Both the position numbers and the translations under genes were made by a program. A stretch of 35,229 nucleotides of DNA. Source: Acidimicrobiaceae bacterium. Lineage in GTDB: Bacteria; Actinomycetota; Acidimicrobiia; Acidimicrobiales; RAAP-2. Position 1 is the stretch's first letter; every line of letters starts with the position of its first letter. The stretch covers positions 1 to 35,229 of the forward strand of contig PKWY01000055.1 of NCBI GenBank assembly GCA_003132205.1, in the 5' to 3' direction. Positions 7,134 through 16,100 of the stretch are shown piece after piece. The notes below the pieces were generated by a model, which worked only from the letters and a program-made list of their open reading frames with translations, ran no database searches and was not told the origin of the DNA.

Positions 7134-8861
7134 TCAACTGGTCGGAGCGGGGCCCCTGGCGATCTCGGCCAGGAACTCGTCATTACTGCGTGTGGACTTG
7201 AGTTTGTCGATCAAGAGCTCGAGTCCAGCGGCCTCGCGGCCCTCGGACGCCAGGCCGTTCAGCACGCGGCGCAGCTTCCAAACCTGGGGCAGGGCGTCGC
7301 GGCTGAAGAGCAGCTCCTCGTGGCGGGTCGACGAGGCGTTGACGTCGATCGCCGGGTAGAGGCGACGCTCGGCGAGCCGGCGGTCGAGCTTCAGCTCCAT
7401 GTTGCCGGTGCCCTTGAACTCCTCGAAAATGACCTCGTCCATCTTGGAACCGGTCTCGACGAGCGCGCTCGCGACGATGGTCAGCGAGCCGCCTTCTTCG
7501 ATGTTTCGCGCGGCGCCGAAGAACTTCTTCGGCGGGTAGAGCGCTCCCGAGTCGACGCCGCCGGACATGATTCGTCCGGTCGCCGGGGCGGCGAGGTTGT
7601 AGGCGCGCGCGAGGCGTGTGATGCCGTCGAGGATGATGACGACGTCACGGCCCTGCTCGACGAGGCGCTTGGCACGCTCGATGCAGAGCTCGGCGACGTG
7701 GGTGTGCTCCTCGGCGGGTCGGTCGAAGGTCGAGGCGATCACTTCGCCGCGCACGCTTCGGCGCATGTCGGTCACTTCCTCGGGACGCTCGTCGACCAGG
7801 AGTACCATCAGGTGCACTTCGGGGTTGTTCTCCTCGATGGACTGCGCGATCTGCTTCATAACCGTGGTCTTGCCGGCCTTGGGTGGCGACACGATGAGTC
7901 CGCGCTGGCCCTTTCCAATGGGCGCCAAGAGGTCGACGATGCGCGGCGTGAGGTCGGTCTTTCCCGCGGGAGTCTCCATCTTCAGCTTCTCGTCGGGGAA
8001 CAACGGCGTGAGGTCCTCGAAACGCGGTCGCAGGCGCGCGACCTCGGGGTCGACTCCGGCGACGCTGTCGACACGGAGCAGCGCCGGGTACTTCTCGTTC
8101 GACGCCGCCGGACGGAATCCGCCGACGATGGAGTCGCCCTTTCGCAGGTGGTAGCGACGGACCTGGTTGATCGAGACGTAGACGTCGTTGGGCGACGGGT
8201 GGAAGCCCTTCGTGCGCAAGAAGCCGTAGCCGTCGTCGCGAAGGTCGAGCAGACCCTCCACCTCGACGAGCTCGCCCGCGTAGGGCTGGTCGGCGTTGGG
8301 CATTGCCTCGCCGCCGAAGCGCTCGCGGCCGGTGGGGCGGTTGCGGCGGTTGCGGCGGTTGCGTCCGCCGGGCTCGTTCGAGAAGTCGCGGGGCTGGCGC
8401 TCGCGGGTCTGGTTGCCTTGGTTGTTCTGGTTGCCTTGGTTGCCTTGGTTGTTCTGGCGAGCCTGGCGCTCGACGGGAGCCTGGCGCTCGACGGGGGCTT
8501 CGTTGGAAGCGGGCGCGGCCTCCGCCAACGCGGAGGCGGTGACGCTCGAGGCGTCACCCTTGCCGTTCGACTTGGCGTTCGACTTGGTGTCCGGGACGAA
8601 CTCGCCGAGCAGGGCGTCGAAGTCGTCCTCGGGGGTCGCTACCGTGCGCCGCGAGCGAACGGCCCGGGTGCTCGGCTGGTCGCTCGACGCGGACGAGGCG
8701 CTCGGCTTGGACGAGGGCACGTCGCCCATGATCGACTCGATGAGTGCAGCCTTGCTCGCGCGTGTGGAGACTTCCACGCCCTTCACTTTGGCGATGGTTT
8801 GGAGATCTTCGCGAGTCTTCGACTCGAGATCTGAACGGTCTGGGGTGGGCTTTGCAGCCAT
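7134..8861 (-). CDS. rho: Transcription termination factor Rho with N-terminal low-complexity insertion
   Basis: A 575-residue hexameric RNA helicase that ends transcription. Residues 1-45 form the Rho-N SAP-like domain. Residues ~50-190 are a disordered insertion with APVERQ twice (122-133), an Asn/Gln/Gly block (136-151) and Arg/Asn triplets (167-175). The cold-shock RNA-binding domain follows ([14 protein letters not shown], ~203-216), then the RecA-like motor with Walker A PPKAGKTT (K331), [14 protein letters not shown] and the C-terminal ring. The ATG has AAAGGA upstream (complement of about 8868-8874). Rho of Mycobacterium and Micrococcus also carry charged insertions that add RNA affinity, but the Asn/Gln-rich sequence here is unusual. 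Stop is 38 bases before rpmE. Confidence 0.97.
   Translation of the reverse strand: MAAKPTPDRSDLESKTREDLQTIAKVKGVEVSTRASKAALIESIMGDVPSSKPSASSASSDQPSTRAVRSRRTVATPEDDFDALLGEFVPDTKSNAKSNGKGDASSVTASALAEAAPASNEAPVERQAPVERQARQNNQGNQGNQNNQGNQTRERQPRDFSNEPGGRNRRNRRNRPTGRERFGGEAMPNADQPYAGELVEVEGLLDLRDDGYGFLRTKGFHPSPNDVYVSINQVRRYHLRKGDSIVGGFRPAASNEKYPALLRVDSVAGVDPEVARLRPRFEDLTPLFPDEKLKMETPAGKTDLTPRIVDLLAPIGKGQRGLIVSPPKAGKTTVMKQIAQSIEENNPEVHLMVLLVDERPEEVTDMRRSVRGEVIASTFDRPAEEHTHVAELCIERAKRLVEQGRDVVIILDGITRLARAYNLAAPATGRIMSGGVDSGALYPPKKFFGAARNIEEGGSLTIVASALVETGSKMDEVIFEEFKGTGNMELKLDRRLAERRLYPAIDVNASSTRHEELLFSRDALPQVWKLRRVLNGLASEGREAAGLELLIDKLKSTRSNDEFLAEIARGPAPTS
8337..8363. repeat. Three exact 9-bp tandem repeats in rho
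   Basis: The unit GCGGTTGCG occurs three times without a mismatch and encodes Arg-Asn-Arg triplets on the minus strand. Being a multiple of three, copy-number change would keep the frame. Confidence 0.9.
8413..8457. repeat. Five 9-bp tandem repeats in rho (Asn/Gln/Gly block)
   Basis: Five consecutive 9-bp units alternate TTGCCTTGG and TTGTTCTGG in the order A-B-A-A-B. They encode the Asn/Gln/Gly-rich block at Rho residues 136-151, which resembles a prion-like low-complexity segment. Confidence 0.9.
8461..8496. repeat. Two 18-bp tandem repeats in rho
   Basis: GCCTGGCGCTCGACGGG plus one variable base occurs twice back to back and encodes the duplicated APVERQ in the Rho insertion. With the two neighbouring arrays, it suggests the insertion grew by in-frame slippage. 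Confidence 0.85.
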
Positions 8862-8979
8862 TGGTGTTCCTTTCTCACCGCTCGCAGAAGTTCAGCAGAA
8901 CGGAGAAGAAAAACAAGAGATGTCGAGTTAGGAAGAGTTCCGCACGTCGGCGAGAGGCCGGACGCGTACGACAATTAGA

Positions 8980-9007
8980 AGTGTAGCCGACGTTCGCACG
9001 AACGCAA
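8980..9007 (-). promoter_or_regulatory. Predicted promoter for rho-rpmE-prfA-prmC-tsaC
   Basis: On the minus strand TTGCGT (complement of 9002-9007) and TACACT (8980-8985) are separated by 16 bases, close to the sigma-70-type consensus. The 161-bp gap 8862-9022 between thrC and rho holds no gene. Transcription from here would give a leader of about 110 bases before the rho ATG. Prediction by eye only; read-through from thrC is also possible. Confidence 0.4.
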
Positions 9008-9022
9008 GCACACTCTCGATTC

Positions 9023-10060
9023 CTAGGAAAGCTCCCCGAGAAGGGCCTTCAGCGTGGCGTCGACGACCACCGGCTTCTCGCTCGTGTCCACCGCGGTGTC
9101 GGGGTCCTTGAGACCATTGCCCGTCAGGACGCAGACGACCGTCGAGCCCTTCGGAACGCCGAATTTCAGGATTCCGGCGACCGACGCGGCCGACGCGGGC
9201 TCGCAGAAGATCGACTCGTAACGCGCCACGTACCGATAGGCGTCGAGGATCTCGTCGTCGGTGACGGCGCGGATATCGCCCAGCGACTCGTGGATCACTT
9301 CGAGAGCGGGCACCCAGCTCGCGGGGTTGCCGATGCGGATCGCCGTGGCGATGGTCTCGGGGTTCGTGACCGGGTGGCCGAGCACGATCGGGGCGGCGCC
9401 GGCCGCTTGGAAGCCCCACATCCGGGGCAGCGTCTTCGCGTTGCCGGCGAAGTGGTACTGCGTGAAGCCCCGCCAGTAGGCGGTGATGTTGCCCGCGTTC
9501 CCGACGGGGATCGACAGGATGTCGGGGGCCTTGCCCAGCACGTCGACGATCTCGAAGGCCCCGGTCTTCTGGCCCTCGATGCGGTCGGGGTTGATCGAGT
9601 TGACGATGGTGATCGGCAGGTGCTGGGTGAGCTCGCGCGCGAGGTTGAGCGCCTGGTCGAAGTTCCCGCGGATCTGAATGACCTGGGCGCCGTAGACGAT
9701 CGCCTGGGCGAGCTTTCCCATCGCGATCTTCCCTTCGGGCACCAGCACGACGCAGTCCATGCCGGCCTTCGCGGCGTACGCGGCGGCGGCGGCGGACGTG
9801 TTGCCGGTGGAGCCGCAGATGACGGTCTTGGCTCCCAGGGCCTTCGCCTTGGTGATCGCCATCGTCATGCCGCGGTCCTTGAACGAGCCCGAGGGGTTCA
9901 GCCCCTCGTACTTCAGCCAGACGTCGGCTTCCACACGCTCGGAGAGGCGCTCGGCGTAGAGCAGAGGCGTGTTGCCCTCTTGCAGCGTGACGACGTCGTG
10001 CACCCCTTCGAGGTCGAACCACTCGGCGTACTCCTTGATCAGACCCTTCCAGCCAATCAT
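9023..10060 (-). CDS. thrC: Threonine synthase
   Basis: A 345-residue PLP enzyme converting O-phosphohomoserine to threonine. The PLP lysine is K61 in [10 protein letters not shown]; the phosphate-binding loop [19 protein letters not shown] and the C-terminal [11 protein letters not shown] are also typical of the actinobacterial fold-type II enzyme. I start it at the ATG whose TGA overlap with hom (ATGA, 10057-10060) signals coupling; GGGGGT lies about six bases upstream. An in-frame upstream extension to 10090 has no conserved sequence. The usual next gene, thrB (homoserine kinase, maker of the substrate), is absent: rho follows directly. Confidence 0.94.
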   Translation of the reverse strand: MIGWKGLIKEYAEWFDLEGVHDVVTLQEGNTPLLYAERLSERVEADVWLKYEGLNPSGSFKDRGMTMAITKAKALGAKTVICGSTGNTSAAAAAYAAKAGMDCVVLVPEGKIAMGKLAQAIVYGAQVIQIRGNFDQALNLARELTQHLPITIVNSINPDRIEGQKTGAFEIVDVLGKAPDILSIPVGNAGNITAYWRGFTQYHFAGNAKTLPRMWGFQAAGAAPIVLGHPVTNPETIATAIRIGNPASWVPALEVIHESLGDIRAVTDDEILDAYRYVARYESIFCEPASAASVAGILKFGVPKGSTVVCVLTGNGLKDPDTAVDTSEKPVVVDATLKALLGELS

Positions 10061-11358
10061 GCTGCACCCCCATCGATCACGCGAAAACAAGCGCCAACGG
10101 AGTCGACCGACTCCAGTTTGGCCAGATCATCAATCGTGGCGTGCACGTTCTGCGTGAGAGCCGAGTGGGTCACGAACGACAGCCGCGCCTCGTCGCCGAA
10201 GCCCGACTGCTCCATTGACTGGATCGAGACGCCGTGGTTCCCGAAGATGCCCGCGACGCTCGCGAGCACTCCGGGCTCGTCCAGCACGTCGAGACTGATG
10301 TAGAAGACGCTCTTGATGTCGCCGGCGCTGACGCTTTGCAGCCGGTCGTCAACGCTGAAGGGAACGTCGTGGCGGCCGCTGACGCGGTTGCGCGCGGCGT
10401 GGAGCACGTCGCCGAGTACGGCCGTGGCGGTAGGTTCTCCGCCCGCGCCCTGTCCGAGCCACATGAGCGGGCCGCTCTTGGCCCCCTCGACGAACACCGC
10501 GTTCATCGCACCGTGCACCGAGGCGAGCGGATGCTCCACCGGGACCAAGGCCGGATGGGCGCGGCGCGAGATGCCGTGCTCGCCCACCCGCTCGGCGACG
10601 CCGAGCAGCTTGATGACGTAGCCGGTTCGCCGGGCGAAGTCCACGTCGATGGCACGCACGCCGGTGATGCCCTCGCGGTAGATCTCCTCGCCGCTCAGTT
10701 CGGTTCCGAACGCCAGGGACGAGAGGATCTGCACCTTGGCGGCGGCGTCGAAGGCTTCGACGTCGGCGGTCGGGTCCGCTTCGGCGTAGCCGAGGGCCTG
10801 CGCCTCGGCGAGCGCGACGTCGTAGTCGCTGCCCTCGCTCGTCATCTTCGAGAGGACGAAGTTCGTCGTGCCGTTCACGATGCCCATCACGCGCTCGATG
10901 CGCTCGCCGGCGAGCGAGGTGCGAAGGGCCCGCAGGATCGGGATGCCGCCCCCGACGGCCGCCTCGTAGAAGAGGTCCGCGCCGTGCTCGTGGGCGATCT
11001 GGCTGAGCTCGGTGCCGCACTCGGCCATCAGCGCCTTGTTCGCCGTCACGACCGAGACCCCGCGGCGAAGCGCCGCCACGATGTAGGTCCGCGCGGGCTC
11101 GACGCCGCCGACGAGTTCGACGAGGATGTCGAGGTCCTCGCGGTTGGCGAGCGCCAGGGCGTCGGTGGTGAGCAGGGCCGGATCGATGCCCGCGCGGGGC
11201 TTCTGCGCGTCGCGCACCGCGACGCCGACGACCTCGAGCGACGCGGTCGCCGCGTCGAGCAGGGCAATGTGGCGAGATTCGTCGCTCAACAGCTGGACGA
11301 GGGCGCCGCCCACAAATCCAGCCCCAATAACTCCGACGCGAATTCTCGGCGTGTTCAT
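10057..11358 (-). CDS. hom: Homoserine dehydrogenase
   Basis: A 433-residue NAD(P)-dependent enzyme that reduces aspartate semialdehyde to homoserine, the branch point to threonine and methionine. The Rossmann glycine motif [10 protein letters not shown] is at 9-18. [12 protein letters not shown] and [10 protein letters not shown] follow, as does the catalytic-site stretch [17 protein letters not shown]. The C-terminal ~85 residues, containing [19 protein letters not shown], are an ACT domain, so feedback control by threonine is likely. It lies 36 bases after lysA and overlaps thrC by four bases. The ATG has no Shine-Dalgarno sequence; a TAGCCT hexamer ends six bases before it, so a leaderless start is possible. 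Confidence 0.95.
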   Translation of the reverse strand: MNTPRIRVGVIGAGFVGGALVQLLSDESRHIALLDAATASLEVVGVAVRDAQKPRAGIDPALLTTDALALANREDLDILVELVGGVEPARTYIVAALRRGVSVVTANKALMAECGTELSQIAHEHGADLFYEAAVGGGIPILRALRTSLAGERIERVMGIVNGTTNFVLSKMTSEGSDYDVALAEAQALGYAEADPTADVEAFDAAAKVQILSSLAFGTELSGEEIYREGITGVRAIDVDFARRTGYVIKLLGVAERVGEHGISRRAHPALVPVEHPLASVHGAMNAVFVEGAKSGPLMWLGQGAGGEPTATAVLGDVLHAARNRVSGRHDVPFSVDDRLQSVSAGDIKSVFYISLDVLDEPGVLASVAGIFGNHGVSIQSMEQSGFGDEARLSFVTHSALTQNVHATIDDLAKLESVDSVGACFRVIDGGAA

Positions 11359-11394
11359 TGAATAAGGCTAACCGCAATCACGATATTGAAAACT

Positions 11395-12666
11395 TCACGC
11401 CTCGAGGCACGCGAGATCGTCGAAGGTCTCACGGCGAAGCACTTCGCGGGCTTTACCGTCGCCCACGAACACCACCGCGGGGCGCGGCACTCGGTTGTAG
11501 TTCGAGGCCATCGAGTAGCCGTAGGCGCCGGTAACCGGCGTCGCGATGACGCTGCCCACGCCGGTTTCACTGGGCAGCCACGCCTCGTCGATGAGCACGT
11601 CGCCGCTCTCGCAGTGCTTGCCCACGAGGCGCACCTCCTGGGGGCGCGGCGCGAGCGGGTGGTCCACGTCGAACGCCTCGTAGCCCGACCCGTAGAGGAC
11701 GGGCCGGGGGTTGTCGCTCATCCCGCCGTCGACGGCCATGTAGGTGCGTTGGGTGACCGGCTTCACCGCGCCCACGCGGTAGAGCGTCATGCCCGCCTGG
11801 GCCACGATGGCCCGCCCGGGCTCGGCGAGGAGACGAATCCTGGCGTCGAGTCCGACCTCCTCGGCGGCCCTTCGAAGGGCGGCGGCCCACTGCGAAATCG
11901 ACGGCGCGCGCTCGTCCGCAACGTAGGCAACGCCAAGGCCTCCGCCAATGCAGAGCTCGTCGAAGCCGTCGTCCTTCGTGAAGTCCCAGAGAATCTTCAT
12001 CGTTTCGAGGTAACCGTCGACCTCGAAGATCTGCGAGCCAATGTGCGCGTGCACGCCGTGCAGGGTGACCCCAGGGATCTCGCTCACGAGCGAGATCGCC
12101 TTGCGCGCATCGCCGGTCATCACCGAGAACCCGAACTTGGTGTCCTCTTGGCCGGTGCGCACGAACTCGTGCGTGTGCGCCTCGACCCCGGGCGTGACCC
12201 GGATCAGGCAGTCGAGCGTTGCGCTGGGGGTGACCAGCGAGCGGATCCGCTCGATCTCGTCGAAGCTGTCGACCACTAGCCGATGCACGCCGACGGCGAC
12301 GGCGCGCTCGAGCTCGTCGTGCGACTTGTTGTTGCCGTGCACGATGATCCGGCTCGCGGGGACTCCGGATCGAAGCACGATGTCGAGCTCGCCCCCGGTC
12401 GCCACGTCGATGCAGAGGCCCTCTTCGAAGGCCAGACGGGCCATTGCCCCGCAGAGGAACGACTTCGACGCGAAGGCCACCCCGTCGTCAAAGGCGCTCG
12501 CCGCCTCGCGGCAACGCGAACGCAGCGTCGACTCGTCGTAGACGAACAGCGGCGTGCCGTAGGTCGCGGCGAGATCGCGCAACGAGACCCCGCCGATCGT
12601 GACGTCGTCACCGTGCAGCGTCGCGGTGTCGGGCATCAGCGAGGCGAGTATCGGTTCAGCGCTCAT
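11395..12666 (-). CDS. lysA: Diaminopimelate decarboxylase
   Basis: A 423-residue fold-type III PLP enzyme making lysine from meso-diaminopimelate, the last step of lysine synthesis. The PLP lysine is K68 in VAFASKSFLC. Other landmarks are HGNNKS, HAHIGSQI, CIGGGLGVAY and the substrate-binding CESGDVL near the C-terminus. The ATG at 12666 has AAGGTG six bases upstream; an internal ATG at codon 11 is a weaker alternative. The gene heads the lysA-hom-thrC block. In many actinobacteria argS precedes lysA; here a tRNA-Arg gene lies divergently upstream and argS is not in the window. Confidence 0.96.
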   Translation of the reverse strand: MSAEPILASLMPDTATLHGDDVTIGGVSLRDLAATYGTPLFVYDESTLRSRCREAASAFDDGVAFASKSFLCGAMARLAFEEGLCIDVATGGELDIVLRSGVPASRIIVHGNNKSHDELERAVAVGVHRLVVDSFDEIERIRSLVTPSATLDCLIRVTPGVEAHTHEFVRTGQEDTKFGFSVMTGDARKAISLVSEIPGVTLHGVHAHIGSQIFEVDGYLETMKILWDFTKDDGFDELCIGGGLGVAYVADERAPSISQWAAALRRAAEEVGLDARIRLLAEPGRAIVAQAGMTLYRVGAVKPVTQRTYMAVDGGMSDNPRPVLYGSGYEAFDVDHPLAPRPQEVRLVGKHCESGDVLIDEAWLPSETGVGSVIATPVTGAYGYSMASNYNRVPRPAVVFVGDGKAREVLRRETFDDLACLEA

Positions 12667-12739
12667 ACGTGCACCTTAGAAGTTGACGTGGTGCGCCAAG
12701 GTGGGGCATCGCAACCTAGTCCGGTAGGCTGGCTCGGAA

Positions 12740-12814
12740 GCCCTCGTAGCTCAGCGGATAGAGCATTGGCCTCCGAAGCCATGTGCGCAGGTTCGATTCC
12801 TGCCGGGGGCACCA
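12740..12814 (+). tRNA. tRNA-Arg, anticodon CCG
   Basis: A complete cloverleaf: acceptor stem GCCCTCG (12740-12746) pairs with CGGGGGC (12804-12810) with one T-G wobble. The D stem is GCTC/GAGC. The anticodon loop CTCCGAA (12771-12777) puts CCG at 12773-12775, reading CGG. The T arm is GCAGG-TTCGATT-CCTGC. Discriminator A and an encoded CCA follow. The outermost anticodon-stem pair is a T-T mismatch. TTGACG (12683-12688) and TAGGCT (12725-12730) lie upstream but are too far apart to form one promoter. Confidence 0.97.
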
Positions 12815-13122
12815 CTAAGACAGAGGCCTGACCATCGATTGGCCAGACTTGTAGGAGCTTTGAAGAGTTGGCCACCGTTCCATTATGTCCCGTCAAGTTC
12901 GGTGAGTTCGACGCCAGCGTGGGCGCCCCGTGGGCAAAGACACCAACCGCCGACTGCAGCGCTCGCGCCGGCCGTCGTCGTCGTCGCGCCGATTCTCGTC
13001 CATAGCGCGATCTCTCTCAGCCGGGTGCCGACCGTTCGTGTTCATGTTTGCGCCGGTGCACGTCGGCACGGGGGTCCGTCACGCCCGCCAGGTACGTCAG
13101 CAACCTGTCGGGGGCAGAACAT
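12815..13122. other. Intergenic stretch between tRNA-Arg and the giant secreted-protein gene
   Basis: About 300 bases without a recognisable gene. Short open frames exist on both strands, but none shows a ribosome-binding site plus plausible protein sequence. TGGCCA-type repeats occur near 12840-12875. No duplicate of the tRNA 3' end was seen that would mark an integrated element. Confidence 0.5.
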
Positions 13123-16100
13123 CTAGTTCTCGATGATGACGATTCTGTCCTCGGCGCTGCTGCGCCCGGCCCTGCGGATTCCTTTTCCAGCCTCATTGAG
13201 CTGCAAAGTCTTGTAACCCAGCGAGTGGACTTGCGCGAACAGATAGTGACCCACTTCGTACGCTCGCCGTCCACTTAGGACGTCGTTGAAAACGTGACTG
13301 CCCGCGCTATCGGCGTATCCCGTCAGAGTCAACCGACGAATCCTCGAGTTGACCACGGTCTTGGCCAGTCTCTGCAGCGCGTGCTTGTCAGCGGTCGTGA
13401 GGGCGAAGGAGTCGAAGGCAAATCTGGCTGTGACCACGATCTGACCGACTGCGGTCCTCGACGAGCCCGATACCCCGCGAGCAGAAGAGCCCGTCGCATT
13501 GATTGCAATGACCGAGAAGCGGTAGGTCTGTCCGGCGTTGAGACCATTGACGGTGCAACTGGTCTCGCCGTTCGTGGTGCAGTGCAAGTTCCCCGGCGAC
13601 GCGACCACCTCGTAGCGGACAATCTCTGAGCCACCGTCCGAGGATGGAGCATTCCAGGTGACCACCGCGCTCAGGTTCTTGATCGATACGTCGACTCCTA
13701 GCGGCGCCGAGGGCACCGACGATGGGATTCCTGTTGCCGGGAACGTCGTGGTGCCCGCAAATGAACTGCCCTCACTGTCGAGGGCGACAACCGAGATCGT
13801 GTACGTTGTGGTGCTGAGAAGTCCCACCAGCGTGCAGCTCGTTGCCCCTGTGGTTGAGCAGGTAGCACTGCCCGGTGACGCGGAGACGGTGTAGCCGACA
13901 ATCGGTGATGTCCCCAAACTCGCGGGAGTTGACCACGACACCAACACTCCACCTCCGGACGCGTTGGCAGTGACATTGAGAGGCGCCGAGGGGACTGTCG
14001 CACTCACGGCGGCGCCAACCTGAACATTCTGCTGGACCTGGCTGGCGGGCAGGTAGTTCGAGTTCCCGGCCTGGTTGGCGTCGATCACACAGACTCCAGG
14101 GCTTCGGAACGTGACCGTCGCCCCGCTCAAAGTGCACACCGACGAGCTCGACGAGTCAATGGTGAGCACGACCCCGAGTTCGGCGCTCGAAGTGGCAACC
14201 GGCGCGTAGGTGCCACCCACGACGACGCTACGGGGAGCTGACGAGGTGAACGTAAGACTCTGGGATCCCAACAGGGCGACCGTTGTCACGACGGAACTCG
14301 CGCTCGCGTAGTCCACGTCATCGGCCTTCATCACGGTGACCAGGCACGTACCCGGACCGGCCGAGCGCAGGACTCCGGGACTGGGTTGTGCGCAGGCGAC
14401 GGTTCCATCCGCCACCAGATACGTGACCGCTCCGGTGCCCGAACCGCCGGAACTCGTGAGGGTCAAATCCGTTCCCGACGCGCCCGAGAGTGAAGTCAGG
14501 GTGAGTGCGCGTTGGACGGACTGGCCCACGTCAAAGGAAAGTGGGGGGCTCGTCGACGTCGTGAAATTGCCATCACCTGAATAGACGGCCGTTAGTGATT
14601 CGCCGGACCCTCCGGGTGTCGCGGTCGTCACGCACTGTGCGCTGCCCAACGACACCGTTACAGCCCCACACGATCCAATGGTCGCGCCCCCGACCTCGAA
14701 GTTGACGGTGCCGCTGGCCCCGGTCGTCACGGTCGCGGTAAGCGTCACCGAGTCACCGAAGGTGGATGAGGAAGGGTTTACGCCAAGTGACGTGGAGGAC
14801 GCCGCCTGGTTGACCGTGAACAATGTGCTCGAAGATGACACGGGGTTGTAGTCAGTGCTTCCAGCCATGGTTGCCACAAGTGAGCAACTACCCGATGAGC
14901 TATACGTGAGGAGAGATCCGGTCACTGAACATCCGGCGGAGTTGCCCGAAACCCCCACCACGTACGTCACCACCCCCGAAGTTGAGCCGCCCGTGGTGGC
15001 CAAGGTCGCGGAACTATTGGGACTCGGGGCGAAGGTCGTCGAGAGCGAGGCAACCGAGAGAGCGGACTGGCTGGTCGCGCCCACCGTGAAACTGGTCGAC
15101 GAACTGGTAGATGACGCGTACGTCGAGTTGCCCGAGTACTGGGCCTGCAGTATGTCAGTGCCGACCGCCAGTGCCGACGTCACGCACTGTGCGCTCCCCG
15201 ACGACACCGTTACAGCCCCACACGAACCAATCGTCGCGCCCCCGGCTTCGAAGTTGACGGTGCCGTTAGCCCCGGTCGTCACCGTCGCGGTGAGCGTCAC
15301 CGACTGGCCGAAGGTGGACGAAGCGGGGTTCTCCGCCAACGTCACTGTCGAAGAAGCCCCCGGAACAACCGGGATGAGGGGCGACGATCGCAGACTGTAC
15401 TGCGAGTGGATGTTTACGGACTGAATTGATATGTAGTAAGTCGTTCCATTGCTCAGCCCACCCAACGTGCAACTAAGACTCGACGTCGTGCAGGTGGACC
15501 TTTGAGCCCCGCCAACGGCGGCGCTGAACGCCGTGACGGTATAACTGGCAATCGCCGCGCCATTGTCATTTGGCGCGAGCCAACTCACGGTCACGTTTCC
15601 GCTCCCCGCGACGTAACTCGTCGTGGCGTTCGACGTGGCGTCGGGCGCGGCGTACGGCATTCCCACTTCACTGTTCGAAGGCGCTCCCGCGCCACTGGCA
15701 CTAAGCGCACGGAGCTCAACGGTGTACGACGTTCCGTTGGTCAGTCCCGAGATTGTGATTGGCGAGCTCGCCTCCGAGGCGGCCTGCCAACTACTTCCGC
15801 CGTCGGTCGAATATTGGTAGGAAGTCACGGGATTGTTGCTGTCCTGGGTCCCGGCACTGAACGGCACCGCAAGGTACGAATTACCGGCGGTGAGGGCGGA
15901 AATGGTGGGCGCTCCTGGCAGCGCCACCGGCTCAGCGGTGACTCTCGGGCTGGAAGGGGCTCCGGCGCCGGCGGCGTTCGTGGCGATCACCGAGAAGTAG
16001 TACGTCGTGTCGTTAGTAAGTCCCGCGACATCGCAGGACAGGGCCGACGTGGTGCATGTTGCGATCGCGCTGCCGCCCGAAGAAGTACTAAACGCTGACG

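Noticed and set aside
8337..8496. Repeats in rho as a CRISPR array
   Set aside because: Units are 9 or 18 bp, contiguous without spacers and keep the reading frame; no cas genes are nearby.
7098..8834. 578-codon plus-strand frame
   Set aside because: Antisense to rho; low-complexity Val/Leu/Arg sequence with no domain, produced by high GC at third positions.
12663..12896. Minus-strand 77-codon frame containing VVPPAGIEPA
   Set aside because: It is the antisense of the tRNA-Arg gene, a well-known spurious ORF type.
12740..13122. tRNA-Arg 3' end as an integration site for a mobile element carrying the giant gene
   Set aside because: No integrase, no duplicated tRNA 3' end and no other phage or plasmid genes were found.
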